NCBI RefSeq assembly: GCF_041080655.1
Contig: NZ_CP163525.1
Coordinates: 4,526,001-4,590,000, forward strand
Direction: 5' to 3'
Length of the DNA: 64,000 nucleotides
Source of the DNA: Streptomyces sp. CG4
Lineage (GTDB): Bacteria; Actinomycetota; Actinomycetes; Streptomycetales; Streptomycetaceae
This document shows, piece by piece, positions 25,293 through 35,069 of this stretch (position 1 is the stretch's first letter; every line of letters starts with the position of its first letter). The notes beneath the pieces are model-generated. The model was not told the DNA's origin. It did not search any database and saw only the letters and a list, made by a program, of their open reading frames with translations. The position numbers were made by a program, and so were the translations under genes.

Positions 25293-26315
25293 TTACTTGA
25301 TCTTGTTGCCCGCCGAGCGCAGGTTCTGCGTGGCCTCGACGACACGCGCGGCCATCGACCCCTCGGCCAGCTTGCCCCAGGTGCGCGGGTCGTAGGCCTT
25401 CTTGTTGCCGACCTCGCCGTCGACCTTCAGGACGCCGTCGTAGTTCTGGAACATGTGGGCCGCGACAGGGCGGGTGAAGGCGTACTGGGTGTCCGTGTCG
25501 AGGTTCATCTTCACGACGCCGTTCTCCAGCGCGGTCAGGATCTCCTGCTCGGTGGAGCCGGAGCCGCCGTGGAAGACGAAGTCGAACGGGGACTGCTTGC
25601 CGAACTTGGCGGCGACGCCGTCGTTCAGCTCCTTCAGCAGGTCGGGGCGGAGCACGACGTTGCCCGGCTTGTACACGCCGTGCACGTTGCCGAAGGAGGC
25701 GGCCAGCAGGTAGCGGCCCTTCTCGCCCAGGCCCAGGGCCTCGGCGGTGCGGATCGCGTCGTCGACCGTCGTGTACAGGGAGTCGTTGATCTCGTGCGAG
25801 ACACCGTCCTCCTCGCCGCCGGTCGGGGTGATCTCCACCTCGAGGATGATGTTGGCGCGGCGGGCCTGCTCAAGCAGCTCCTGGGCGATGGCCAGGTTGT
25901 CGGCCAGCGTCTCGGCGGAGCCGTCCCACATGTGGGACTGGAACAGCGGGTGCCTGCCGGCCTTCACGCGCTCCTCGGAGACCGCGAGCAGCGGACGGAC
26001 GTACCCGTCGAGCTTGTCCTTCGGGCAGTGGTCGGTGTGCAGCGCGATGTTGACCGGGTACTTCTCGGCGATGATGTGCGCGTACTCGGCGAGCGCGACC
26101 GCGCCGGTGACCATGTCCTTGCTGTACTGGCCGCCGAGGAACTCGGCACCACCGGTCGAGATCTGGACGATGCCGTCGCTCTCCGCCTCCGCGAAGCCGC
26201 GCAGCGCCGCGTTCAGGGTCTGGCTCGAGGTGACGTTGATGGCCGGGTAGGCGAACTTGCCTGCCTTCGCCCGGTCCAGCATCTCGTTGTAGACCTCGGG
26301 GGTTGCGATGGGCAT
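25293..26315 (-). CDS. fba: Fructose-bisphosphate aldolase, class II
   Basis: 340 aa zinc aldolase of glycolysis/gluconeogenesis, cleaving fructose-1,6-bisphosphate to DHAP and glyceraldehyde-3-phosphate. The metal and substrate motif NIALHTDHCPKD, the GSGSTEQEI phosphate loop after FDFVFHGG, and KMNLDTDTQYAFTRP are all present. Start ATG 26315 has AAGGAG 8-9 bases upstream. A strong terminator lies downstream. Between stop and terminator a 12-base sequence (CAGACGTCGTAC) is repeated at a 27-base interval. Confidence 0.98.
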   Translation of the reverse strand: MPIATPEVYNEMLDRAKAGKFAYPAINVTSSQTLNAALRGFAEAESDGIVQISTGGAEFLGGQYSKDMVTGAVALAEYAHIIAEKYPVNIALHTDHCPKDKLDGYVRPLLAVSEERVKAGRHPLFQSHMWDGSAETLADNLAIAQELLEQARRANIILEVEITPTGGEEDGVSHEINDSLYTTVDDAIRTAEALGLGEKGRYLLAASFGNVHGVYKPGNVVLRPDLLKELNDGVAAKFGKQSPFDFVFHGGSGSTEQEILTALENGVVKMNLDTDTQYAFTRPVAAHMFQNYDGVLKVDGEVGNKKAYDPRTWGKLAEGSMAARVVEATQNLRSAGNKIK

Positions 26316-26459
26316 CTGTCCGCTCCTTGTGTTGCGGGTGAGAGGTTCTGCGTTACGGCCCTGACCTAGACCTGGGGATTCGACGCCGTCGTCGATCCCA
26401 TCTTTCCAGACCCGGCGCCCTGCTCGGCGCACCCGTCAAGTCCAGGTCAAACCGCCCGG

Positions 26460-27008
26460 TCAGTCCAGACCCAGTTCATCCTTCGAGAAGGCGAAGAGGT
26501 ACGGCACCCCGGCCTGTTCGGCGATCGCCTCGGCCGCGCCGGTGGCCCGGTCCACGATCGTGGCGACGGCGACGACCTCGGCGCCGGCCTCGCGCAGTGC
26601 CTCCACGGCCGTCAGCACGGAGCCGCCGGTGGTGGAGGTGTCCTCGACGGCGAGGACGCGGCGGCCCTTGACCTCGGCGCCCTCGATACGGCGCTGCAGG
26701 CCGTGCGCCTTGCCCTGCTTGCGCACGACGAACGCGTCGAGGACCTTCCCGCGCGCGGCCGAGGCGTGCAGCATCGCGGTGGCCACCGGGTCGGCGCCCA
26801 GGGTGAGCCCGCCGACGGCCTCGTAGTCCAGCTCGGCGGTCAGGTCGAGCATGACCTGACCGACCAGCGGCGCGGCCTCGCCGTCCAGCGTGATCCGGCG
26901 AAGGTCGATGTAGTAGTCGGCTTCCTTGCCCGACGACAGGGTCACCTTGCCGTGCACCACGGCCTTGTCCTTGATCTGCTGCAGCAGCGCGCCGCGTACG
27001 TCCGTCAT
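26460..27008 (-). CDS. pyrE: Orotate phosphoribosyltransferase
   Basis: 182 aa. Forms OMP from orotate and PRPP in pyrimidine synthesis. The N-terminus VVHGKVTLSSGKEADYYIDLRR and the PRPP loop VLAVEDTSTTGGSVL are diagnostic. Start ATG 27008. It lies 10 bases downstream of the aldose epimerase gene on the same strand, so the two may share a transcript. Confidence 0.96.
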   Translation of the reverse strand: MTDVRGALLQQIKDKAVVHGKVTLSSGKEADYYIDLRRITLDGEAAPLVGQVMLDLTAELDYEAVGGLTLGADPVATAMLHASAARGKVLDAFVVRKQGKAHGLQRRIEGAEVKGRRVLAVEDTSTTGGSVLTAVEALREAGAEVVAVATIVDRATGAAEAIAEQAGVPYLFAFSKDELGLD

Positions 27009-27018
27009 GCCGACCAGC

Positions 27019-27825
27019 TTAAAGGCGCCGCCAGCTCCAGGTCGTCGTCGCCTCCAGCGGCTCCAGCGGGGTGACCAGGCGGGGAGCGGTGTTCAGGCCG
27101 TTGGGCGGGCCGGTCTGCGGCTCGACGCACACGGCCTCGGCCTGCTCGTCGTAGACGACCACCCACTCCTCGCGGCTGGTCACCTTCAGCTCCAGCTGCC
27201 GGGGCCAGGTGAGGGTGACGTCGACTCCGTCGGGCATGCCGAAGCAGTCGTCCCAGGGGCCGGGCCTCGGGTCGATGCGGTTGCCGGTCGGCAGATGGTC
27301 GGCGCCGCGCTCCTCCTGCCAGCCGGGCTTGAAGTCGAGCGTCACCTCCTCGCCGACCGCACCGTCCTCGCCCGCGAGGGTGCGGTTGAACCAGGGGTGC
27401 CAGCCGATCTGCGCCGGGAAGGAGTCGTCCCGCGCCTCCACCGACATCGTCAGCGTCAGGCTGTCCTCGGTGAGCGTGACGACCTGGGTGACGCGGCCGG
27501 GGTGCGGCCAGGGATCGACCAGGTCGTACGTGATCACCGCCTCGTTCTCCGCGACGCGCGCGACGCGCCAGGCGCCGTCGCGGGCGGTGCCGTGGATGGC
27601 GTGCGGCGGGGAGTTGAGCGGCATCTGGCGGGCGGATCCGCCGTCGAGGAAGCGGCCGTCCCGGATACGGCCGCACCAGGGCACCATCGGGAAGCAGCCG
27701 TAGCGGTGCCCTTGCCTCAGCAGTTCCAGGGAGCCGACCTTGAGGCCGCTGATACGGCCGCCGTTGGCAGGGCTGACGTGTACCTCTGCGTCGCCCGCTG
27801 TCAGCGTGATGTCTTCGTTACTCAC
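27019..27825 (-). CDS. Aldose 1-epimerase (mutarotase) family protein
   Basis: 268 aa galactose-mutarotase fold. Motifs are GGRISGLKVGSLELL, FPMVPWCGRIRDGRF, the His of AIHGTARDGAWRV, IGWHPWFNR and the Glu in CVEPQTGPPNG, which correspond to the active-site His and Glu of aldose epimerases. Start GTG 27825. It probably equilibrates sugar anomers in the cytosol. It sits just upstream of pyrE. Confidence 0.9.
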   Translation of the reverse strand: MSNEDITLTAGDAEVHVSPANGGRISGLKVGSLELLRQGHRYGCFPMVPWCGRIRDGRFLDGGSARQMPLNSPPHAIHGTARDGAWRVARVAENEAVITYDLVDPWPHPGRVTQVVTLTEDSLTLTMSVEARDDSFPAQIGWHPWFNRTLAGEDGAVGEEVTLDFKPGWQEERGADHLPTGNRIDPRPGPWDDCFGMPDGVDVTLTWPRQLELKVTSREEWVVVYDEQAEAVCVEPQTGPPNGLNTAPRLVTPLEPLEATTTWSWRRL

Positions 27826-27887
27826 GGGAAGACACTACTGAAGACGCTACTGGGGAGACACGGCCCCGCGCCCTCGGCCGGCCGCGG

Positions 27888-28763
<876 letters not shown>

Positions 28764-28829
28764 GTCCGCTGAGCCTACCCAGGTGTGACCGGAAAGTACC
28801 CCCCGCCTGACCGGCTCGTCAGTACCGGC

Positions 28830-30467
28830 TCAGTAGCGCGGATGGACCAGCGTGGACGGCGGGAGCCCGCCGATCCGGGTCCGCCGTGCCGCCCTGCCGT
28901 CCGCCGTCAGCTCGCCCTGCGTCAGCGTGCGCGGGTGCCAGGAACCGAGCCGCAGGGAGGGCGCGGTGGCCCCCGGCGTCGCCAGCAGGAACCCCCAGTC
29001 GTACGGGGAGCCGGAGGGGCCCGCCGAGCGGTCGGGGCCGGCCGGGAAGCCGGAGTCGCGGCCGAGGACCCGGTAGGGGGAGCCGGCGAAGCCCGCGGCG
29101 CGCAGGGTCGCGGCGACCGTCCAGAAGACTCGGGGGCGGGTGGTGACGGAGCCGGCGTGCACGACGAGCCGGCCGCCGGGGGCGAGGACCCGGCGGGCCA
29201 GGCCGTAGAACTCCTGGGAGTACAGCTTGGTGCTGGCGGTGATGCCGGGATCGGGCAGGTCGGCGATCACGACGTCGTACGACCGCCCCCGCGCCTGGCG
29301 CAGCCAGCCGAGCGCGTCGGCCGTGGTGGGATGGACGCGCGGGTCGTCGTAGGCGTGGGCGTTGGCGGCGGCGAGGCCGGGGTCGTGGCGGGCCAGCCGG
29401 AGCAGGCCGGAGTCGAGTTCGACGATGTCGAGGCGGCGCACCCCGGGTCGGCGCAGCACCTCGCGGGCGGCCAGGCCGTCGCCGCCGCCGAGGATCAGCA
29501 CGCGCGCGTGCGGTCCGCCGGACAGCGCGGGGTGGACGAGGGCCTCGTGGTAGCGGCGTTCGTCGCGGCCGCCGACCCGCAGCCGGCCGTCCAGGAAGAG
29601 GTCGAGGGGTTTGCCGTCGGTACCGCCGGTGAGGACGACCTCCTGGACCTCGGTCTGTTCGGCGACCCGGACGTCCTTGCCGTAGACGGCGTGCCGGGCC
29701 GCCCGTTCGAAGTCGTCGGCGAGGGCGGCGGCGGAGCCGAGGACGCCGAGGACGACGAGGCCGCCGAGCAGCAGGGTCCAGCGGGCCCGGCGGGTCAGGT
29801 CGCGGCGGAACAGGCCCAGCACCAGGGCGCCGCCCGCGACGACGTTGACCGTGCCGGTGAGCAGCGCGCCCGTCAACTGGCCGAGGAAGGGCAGGAGTAG
29901 GAAGGGGAAGGCGAGGCCGCCGACCAGCGCGCCCACGTAGTCGGCGGCGAACAGGTCGGCCACCGCGCCGCCCGCGTCCTGGTGCCGGATGCGCTGGATC
30001 AGCTCCATCAGCAGCGGGACTTCGGCGCCGATGAGCAGGCCGATGGCGAGGGAGAAGGCGACCAGCAGACAGCGCGGGCCCTCGGCCCACATCCCGCCCC
30101 AGCCGCCGGTCCAGGCGAAGACGGCGTACAGCGCCATCGCGCTGCACCCGCCGACCAGGGCGAGGACGGTCTCGATCGCGCCGAAGCCGGCGGCCGCATG
30201 CCAGCGCAGCCGCTTGGCGCCGAGGGAGCCGATGCCCATCGCGAACACCATCACGGACAGCACGACGGAGGCCTGGGTGACCGAGTCGCCGATCAAGTAC
30301 GAGGCGAACGCGACGAGTTCGAGTTCATACACGAGTCCGCAGGCCGCGCAGACGAAGACGCACACGAGAACCAGGAACCGCCCGGTGCCGGGCCGGACGG
30401 GCAGCCGGGCGGGGCCTGTCCAGGAGGGCGGGGCACCCGGGGGAGCGGGGGCGTGCGGTTCGATCAC
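28830..30467 (-). CDS. Membrane-bound polyamine aminopropyltransferase-like protein (spermidine synthase family)
   Basis: 545 aa fusion. Residues about 30-245 hold 7 membrane helices; residues about 260-500 are a SpeE-like methyltransferase fold with the nucleotide motif VLILGGGDGLAAREVLR, the acidic VELDSG, and the active-site stretch YDVVIADLPDP. It fits the actinobacterial membrane-anchored family whose members use decarboxylated SAM or SAM; the true acceptor is uncertain. Start ATG 30467. A DUF2617 gene lies upstream on the same strand, a pairing typical of streptomycetes. Confidence 0.88.
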   Translation of the reverse strand: MIEPHAPAPPGAPPSWTGPARLPVRPGTGRFLVLVCVFVCAACGLVYELELVAFASYLIGDSVTQASVVLSVMVFAMGIGSLGAKRLRWHAAAGFGAIETVLALVGGCSAMALYAVFAWTGGWGGMWAEGPRCLLVAFSLAIGLLIGAEVPLLMELIQRIRHQDAGGAVADLFAADYVGALVGGLAFPFLLLPFLGQLTGALLTGTVNVVAGGALVLGLFRRDLTRRARWTLLLGGLVVLGVLGSAAALADDFERAARHAVYGKDVRVAEQTEVQEVVLTGGTDGKPLDLFLDGRLRVGGRDERRYHEALVHPALSGGPHARVLILGGGDGLAAREVLRRPGVRRLDIVELDSGLLRLARHDPGLAAANAHAYDDPRVHPTTADALGWLRQARGRSYDVVIADLPDPGITASTKLYSQEFYGLARRVLAPGGRLVVHAGSVTTRPRVFWTVAATLRAAGFAGSPYRVLGRDSGFPAGPDRSAGPSGSPYDWGFLLATPGATAPSLRLGSWHPRTLTQGELTADGRAARRTRIGGLPPSTLVHPRY

Positions 30468-30582
30468 GCTGCGACGTTACGTCACATGCGCGGTACGCTT
30501 CGTCACCCACACGTGTGGAAATGGGGGCAGTTGACGTCGTAGGGGTTTATGCCCGCAAGGCGTGCTCGGCCTTACGTCGGCC

Positions 30583-31134
30583 TCACGTCCGTGCGGAGTT
30601 CTCGGCCCGGCGGTCCGGTTGCGCCGACGGCACCCGCGCACCGACCCGGGTGCGGGTGGCCACCAACTGTCCGTCCTGCGGGTAGGCGTGCCAGGTGCGC
30701 CAGTGCACCTGGCCCTCGTGGCGCTGGGCCAGCATCGCGGTGAAGGCGTGCGGGCTGCCGGGGAAGACGCCGGCGAGGCCGTGCGGATGGTCGGAGACGA
30801 GGGCCAGCAACTCCTGGGCGCGGCCCGCGAACGAGCCGGGTGTGAGCACCTCGACGCGGGCGGCGAACTCGTACTCCCAGTCGCCGACCCGCTTGGCGAC
30901 GCCGAGCGGCAGCGGGGTGCTGGAGCCGGGGATGCATGCGACCGTCTCCGAACAGCTGCCGTGCTCCTCCTCCAGCAGCACCTGGTGGGAGGCGCCGAGC
31001 AGTCTCAACTGGAGCTTGGCACCGCTGAGTTCCAGGTCGAGGGCGGCCAGGGCGGGCAGCGGCTCGCGTCCCAGGGCCCAGGCTAGGTCGGCAGCGCGCG
31101 TATCGGTGTAGGAGGTGTTCAGGGTCGTGAGCAT
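30583..31134 (-). CDS. DUF2617 family protein
   Basis: 183 aa, soluble. Conserved blocks are DTRAADLAWALG, LQLRLLGASHQVLLEE and GLAGVFPGSPHAFTAMLA, as in DUF2617. Start ATG 31134 has GGAG 8 bases upstream; the frame opens slightly earlier without a better site. It lies 115 bases upstream of the aminopropyltransferase-like gene and probably acts with it. Function unknown. Confidence 0.8.
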   Translation of the reverse strand: MLTTLNTSYTDTRAADLAWALGREPLPALAALDLELSGAKLQLRLLGASHQVLLEEEHGSCSETVACIPGSSTPLPLGVAKRVGDWEYEFAARVEVLTPGSFAGRAQELLALVSDHPHGLAGVFPGSPHAFTAMLAQRHEGQVHWRTWHAYPQDGQLVATRTRVGARVPSAQPDRRAENSART

Positions 31135-31453
31135 GGATCGGCTCCGCATAACACGCGATGAGGGGGAGATCGGCCATGTCAGCCCAGCCGGCCCGGCCGG
31201 GGTGGGAAGTCTCAGTGACGTCCGAGGGGCTGCGTTGGCGTTTTAGAGGGAATCATGAACAGTGGCGCCCCCACAGCGTCTTTACCCAACTTCGTGGGGT
31301 TTCCATCCCTCAGGGGGCTTCGCTGCTCAACTGTTCAACCATGGCGTACGCCTGGCGCGGGGAACACGCGCCGAGCGCCCGCCGGCTGCCTTCGCCGGCG
31401 GGCGCTCGAATACGGCCCGGATACGGTTCCCCCGGGAGCTCGGCTGCCCCGTG
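31135..31453. other. Intergenic stretch of about 320 bases, no supported gene
   Basis: It holds the DUF2617 promoter side and the 3' flank of the His/Cys-rich gene. A plus-strand frame from ATG 31176 has a fair ribosome site (GGGGGAG) but lacks Streptomyces codon bias and runs antisense into the neighbouring gene, so it is not called. The centre (about 31230-31340) is noticeably richer in A/T than its surroundings. Confidence 0.5.
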
Positions 31454-31786
31454 TCAGCTGCCTCCCCCGCATCCGCCCCCGCCGCCGCACGACGAACCCC
31501 CGCCGCAGGAGGAGTGACCACCGCAGGAGTGGCCGCCGCCGCAGGAGTGCCCGCCGTGGTGGCCGCCGTGATGCCCGCCCGACGAGCCGGAGTCGGCGGT
31601 GCCCGCCCACCAGCTGCCGCCGCCGTCGTACGACGAGGACGAAGAGGACGAGCGGGACGACCCGGACCGGCCGCGGCCGCTCTTGCCGAGCGACACCCGC
31701 GCCCGGCGCTTCCTGGACTCGCTCCTCAGCACCGCTACGGCCACGAACGCGGCCACGGCCACGATGAAGATGATGCCGATTCCCAT
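31454..31786 (-). CDS. Small membrane-anchored Ser/Gly/His/Cys-rich protein
   Basis: 110 aa. An N-terminal helix (MGIGIIFIVAVAAFVAVAVL) is followed by a basic Arg/Ser linker and a tail made almost wholly of Gly, His, Cys and Ser: HHGGHHGGH blocks, then CGGGHSCGGHSSCGG-type repeats with about 6 Cys. This suggests a membrane-tethered metal-binding or disulfide-forming tail. Start ATG 31786 has GGAGGG 7-8 bases upstream. No named family recognised. Confidence 0.72.
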   Translation of the reverse strand: MGIGIIFIVAVAAFVAVAVLRSESRKRRARVSLGKSGRGRSGSSRSSSSSSSYDGGGSWWAGTADSGSSGGHHGGHHGGHSCGGGHSCGGHSSCGGGSSCGGGGGCGGGS

Positions 31787-31914
31787 GGCGTCACCCTCCT
31801 TCCGTTCCCCCCGAAGCGGCCCCCCGTGGACCGCGGTGACCGACGGATGCCCGGCTCCCCGACGGCTCAAAGCAGAGTTGAGGAACTCCAGAGCTTGGGC
31901 GCAGGATGGCCGGC

Positions 31915-33090
31915 ATGACCTCCAGCGCACGCCCTCACCTCAACCGCCGGCTCGCCGAGTTCGGGACGACGATCTTCGCCGAGATGTCCGCACTCGCCGT
32001 GGCGACCGGGGCGATCAACCTCGGCCAGGGCTTCCCCGACACCGACGGCCCCAAGGAGGTCCGGGAGGCGGCGGTGCGGGCGCTGCGCGAGGGCCGCGGC
32101 AACCAGTACCCGCCGGGTCCGGGCGTCCCGGAGCTGCGCACCGCGATCGCCGCGCACCAGCTGCGCCGCTACGGGCTGTCGTACGACCCCGACACGGAGG
32201 TGCTGGTCACGGCGGGCGCGACGGAGGCGATCGCGGCCTCGCTGCTGGCCCTGGTGGAGCCGGGTGACGAAGTGGTGGCCCTGGAGCCGTACTACGACTC
32301 CTACGCGGCGAGCATCGCGCTGGCGGGCGGCCGCCGGGTGCCGGTGACCCTGCGCCCGCACGACGGCTCCTTCCGCCTGGACCTGGACGAGCTGCGCGCG
32401 GCGGTCACCGACCGCACCCGCCTCCTCCTGATCAACACCCCGCACAATCCGACCGGTACGGTCCTCACGCGCGCGGAGCTGGCGGCGATCGCCGAGCTGG
32501 CGGTCGAGCGGGACCTGCTGGTGGTCACGGACGAGGTCTACGAGCACCTGGTCTTCGACGCCGCCGAGCATCTGCCGCTCGCCTCCTTCCCCGGCATGCG
32601 CGAGCGCACGGTGACGATCGGCTCGGCCGGCAAGACGTTCTCCTTCACGGGCTGGAAGGTCGGCTGGGTCACGGCCGTGCCGGAGCTGGTCACCGCGGTC
32701 CGCTCGGTGAAGCAGTTCCTGACGTACGTCTCCTCGGGCCCCTTCCAGTACGCGGTCGCCGAGGCCCTCGCCCTGCCCGACTCCTACTTCGAGGACTTCC
32801 GCCGCTCGATGCTGGCCCGCCGCGACATCCTCGCCGAGGGCCTCACGGCGGCCGGCTTCGAGGTCTTCCGCCCGGCCGGCACGTACTTCGTCACCACCGA
32901 CATCCGCCCCCTGGGCGAGAAGGACGGCTTCGCCTTCTGCCGCGCCCTGCCGGAGCGCGCGGGCGTCGTGGCCATCCCGAACGCCGTCTTCTACGACGAC
33001 CGGGAGGCGGGCGCACCGTTCGTACGGTTCGCGTTCTGCAAGCGCGAGGAGGTCCTGAGGGAGGCCGTGGAGAGGCTGCGGGCGCTCTAG
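31915..33090 (+). CDS. Class I/II PLP-dependent aminotransferase
   Basis: 391 aa. Fold-type I motifs are NLGQGFPDTDGP, ITPHNPTG-like INTPHNPTGTVL, VVTDEVYEHLVF, and the PLP lysine in SAGKTFSFTGWKVGW. The profile resembles kynurenine/methionine aminotransferases and DapC-like enzymes; the amino donor cannot be decided. Start ATG 31915 is taken over ATG 31906 because AGGA lies 9-10 bases upstream. The gene stands alone. Confidence 0.92.
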   Translation: MTSSARPHLNRRLAEFGTTIFAEMSALAVATGAINLGQGFPDTDGPKEVREAAVRALREGRGNQYPPGPGVPELRTAIAAHQLRRYGLSYDPDTEVLVTAGATEAIAASLLALVEPGDEVVALEPYYDSYAASIALAGGRRVPVTLRPHDGSFRLDLDELRAAVTDRTRLLLINTPHNPTGTVLTRAELAAIAELAVERDLLVVTDEVYEHLVFDAAEHLPLASFPGMRERTVTIGSAGKTFSFTGWKVGWVTAVPELVTAVRSVKQFLTYVSSGPFQYAVAEALALPDSYFEDFRRSMLARRDILAEGLTAAGFEVFRPAGTYFVTTDIRPLGEKDGFAFCRALPERAGVVAIPNAVFYDDREAGAPFVRFAFCKREEVLREAVERLRAL

Positions 33091-33196
33091 CTGCAGGCCC
33101 GACCAGCCACAACGCACCCGCAGACGGGCGACGGCGAACAGCGCAACGGCGCGTCACCGCACGGCCCAACCGCACCGTCACGCAGGGTGCGTAGAT

Positions 33197-34372
33197 GTGA
33201 CTTATGCCAGTACCACCCTCGCCAAGCCCGTAGCCGCGCCGAAGCCGGCGCAGCGTACCGTGCGGGCGAGCTGGGTCGCCGTGAGCCTCTTTCTCGGCGC
33301 CCGGCTCACCGGCGCGGCCGTGCTCGCCCTCGTCGCACACAGCGTCGGCAAGCACCCGCTGACGCTGCTCGCCCGGTCCTGGGACTCGGTCTGGTACCTG
33401 GGCATCGCCGCGCACGGCTACGGCCACGACCTGCCCTCGCACCACCCGGGCGTCCACAGCGACCTGGCGTTCTTCCCGCTGTACCCGGCGCTGGTGCGGG
33501 CGGTGACCACGCTGACCCCGCTCGGCGGCGGCACGGCCGGGCTGCTGCTCTCGTGGACCGCGGCCGCCGTGGCCGCCGCCGGGATCCACGCGGTCGGCTC
33601 CCGGCTGCACGGGCGGGCCACCGGTATAGCGCTGGTGCTGCTGTGGGCGCTGCTGCCGCACTCGGTGGTGCTGTCGCTGGCGTACACCGAGCCGGTGCTG
33701 ACCGCGTTCGCGGCCTGGTCGCTGTACGCGGTGCTGGCCGGGAACTGGCTGCGGGCGGGCGTCCTCGCGGCGCTCGCGGGGCTGGCCAGGCCGAACGGCT
33801 TCGCGGTCGCCGCCGCGGTGCTGGGCGTGGCCGGAGTCGAGGTGTGGCGGCGGCGCGGAAAGGTTTCCCACAGGCTGTGGACGGGCGTGGCACTCGCCCC
33901 GCTGGGCTGGACGGCGTATGTGCTGTGGGTCGGCCGGCGCAAGGGCGATCTGCTGGGCGGCTACTTCGAGGTGCAGCGGCTGTGGGGGTCGAAGTTCGAC
34001 TTCGGGCGCGGTGCGCTGCGGTACCTGCGCGCGATGCTGCTGGACGGCAGCCGGTTCGTGGTCCCGATGGCGCTGGCCGTCGTGGCGGTGGCGACGCTGC
34101 TGTACGTGGTGCTGCTCCTGGACCGCGCCCCCCTGCCGCTGCTCGTCTACGCCGGGGTGCTGCTGCTGATCGCGCTCGGCGGGTCGGGGTTCTTCGAGTC
34201 CAAGCCGCGGTTCCTGCTGCCGGCGTTCCCGCTGCTGCTGCCGCTCGCCCGGGGGCTGGTGCGAACGGCAAGAACCCGGCCGTGGCACGCGACCGTGCTG
34301 GTCGCGGCCCTGGCCGGGCTCAGCTATCTCTACGGCGCGTACCTGGTGGTGTACGCGGAGGCACCGCTGTAG
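33197..34372 (+). CDS. Membrane mannosyltransferase-like protein (GT-C fold)
   Basis: 391 aa with about 9 membrane helices. The first loop holds RSWDSVWYLGIAAHGYG, a W-D-x-x-W-Y-x-x-I-A motif found in GPI mannosyltransferase-2-like GT-C enzymes of actinobacteria, with the catalytic Asp. Later loops include AYTEPVL and FESKPRFLLPAFPLLLPLAR. It probably transfers a sugar from a polyprenyl-phosphate donor at the outer face of the membrane. Start GTG 33197 lacks a ribosome site and may be leaderless. Confidence 0.82.
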   Translation: MTYASTTLAKPVAAPKPAQRTVRASWVAVSLFLGARLTGAAVLALVAHSVGKHPLTLLARSWDSVWYLGIAAHGYGHDLPSHHPGVHSDLAFFPLYPALVRAVTTLTPLGGGTAGLLLSWTAAAVAAAGIHAVGSRLHGRATGIALVLLWALLPHSVVLSLAYTEPVLTAFAAWSLYAVLAGNWLRAGVLAALAGLARPNGFAVAAAVLGVAGVEVWRRRGKVSHRLWTGVALAPLGWTAYVLWVGRRKGDLLGGYFEVQRLWGSKFDFGRGALRYLRAMLLDGSRFVVPMALAVVAVATLLYVVLLLDRAPLPLLVYAGVLLLIALGGSGFFESKPRFLLPAFPLLLPLARGLVRTARTRPWHATVLVAALAGLSYLYGAYLVVYAEAPL

Positions 34373-34387
34373 GCGGTGCTGCGGGTC

Positions 34388-34930
34388 CTACTCGCCGTCG
34401 GCTTCGCCGTCGCCCTCGGGCTGGTCCGCCTCGTTGACGGCCTCCTCCAGGCCGAGCGTCTCGACGAGCCACTTGTCGAACTCGATCGCGGCCCGCACCC
34501 AGCTGACCGTGGAGGAGACGAAGTGGTTGATGTCGACGCCCGTGCCGATCAGCATCTGGGCCTCACCGATGAGGCGGACGGTGCCGTCGTCGTGGGTGTG
34601 GGTGTACACCTTGGGCCACAGCGTGCGGCGGTTCCAGTCGTCGACGGACTCCAGCAGCTGCGGCTTCTCGTCGATCTTGTGGGGGCGGTCGTAGAAGGTC
34701 CGCACCGAGAAGACGGCCTGCTCGGCCTCCCCGCGGAACATGAAGTACGTGCGGAACAGCTCCCACGGGGCCGCGAGGTCACCCTCCTCGTCGACGACGT
34801 ACTTCAGCTCCATCTGGTCGAGGAGCTGCTTCACGAGGTCCTGATCCGGGAGGACGGGGCCGGCCGGTCCCTGGGGCTGCGGTTCGGGCTGGCCCCCGAA
34901 GTTCGGAATCGAGGACGGGTCGATGCTCAC
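34388..34930 (-). CDS. YbjN-domain protein
   Basis: 180 aa from GTG 34930, with AAGGGA 8-9 bases upstream. The N-terminus is Pro/Gln-rich; the YbjN fold follows (ELFRTYFMFRGEAEQAVFSVRTFY ... VSSTVSWVRAAIEFDKWLVETLGL), ending in an acidic tail. YbjN proteins resemble type III secretion chaperones structurally; their role in actinobacteria is unclear. It lies downstream of clpB on the same strand, separated by a terminator-like hairpin. Confidence 0.82.
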   Translation of the reverse strand: MSIDPSSIPNFGGQPEPQPQGPAGPVLPDQDLVKQLLDQMELKYVVDEEGDLAAPWELFRTYFMFRGEAEQAVFSVRTFYDRPHKIDEKPQLLESVDDWNRRTLWPKVYTHTHDDGTVRLIGEAQMLIGTGVDINHFVSSTVSWVRAAIEFDKWLVETLGLEEAVNEADQPEGDGEADGE

Positions 34931-34992
34931 CGTGTTTTTCCCTTCATGGTGGATTCCGCCATCCTCCCCCATCCGGGGAGGGGGGTGGCAAG

Positions 34993-35045
34993 CCCCGGCG
35001 GCCCCGTGTCAGCCCAGGGCTGACATTACCCGTCGCCCGCCGGGG
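34993..35045 (-). terminator. Nested stem-loop downstream of clpB
   Basis: CCCCGGCGG (34993-35001) pairs with CCGCCGGGG (35037-35045). Inside it lies a second perfect stem, GTCAGCCC-A-GGGCTGAC. It sits 25 bases past the clpB stop. Confidence 0.5.
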
Positions 35046-35069
35046 AACCTCCGTCGACGAGTACCCCGG

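Noticed and set aside
31158..31517. Plus-strand frame MSAQPARPGWEV...
   Set aside because: Fair ribosome site, but no codon bias and antisense overlap with the His/Cys-rich gene; no recognisable protein.
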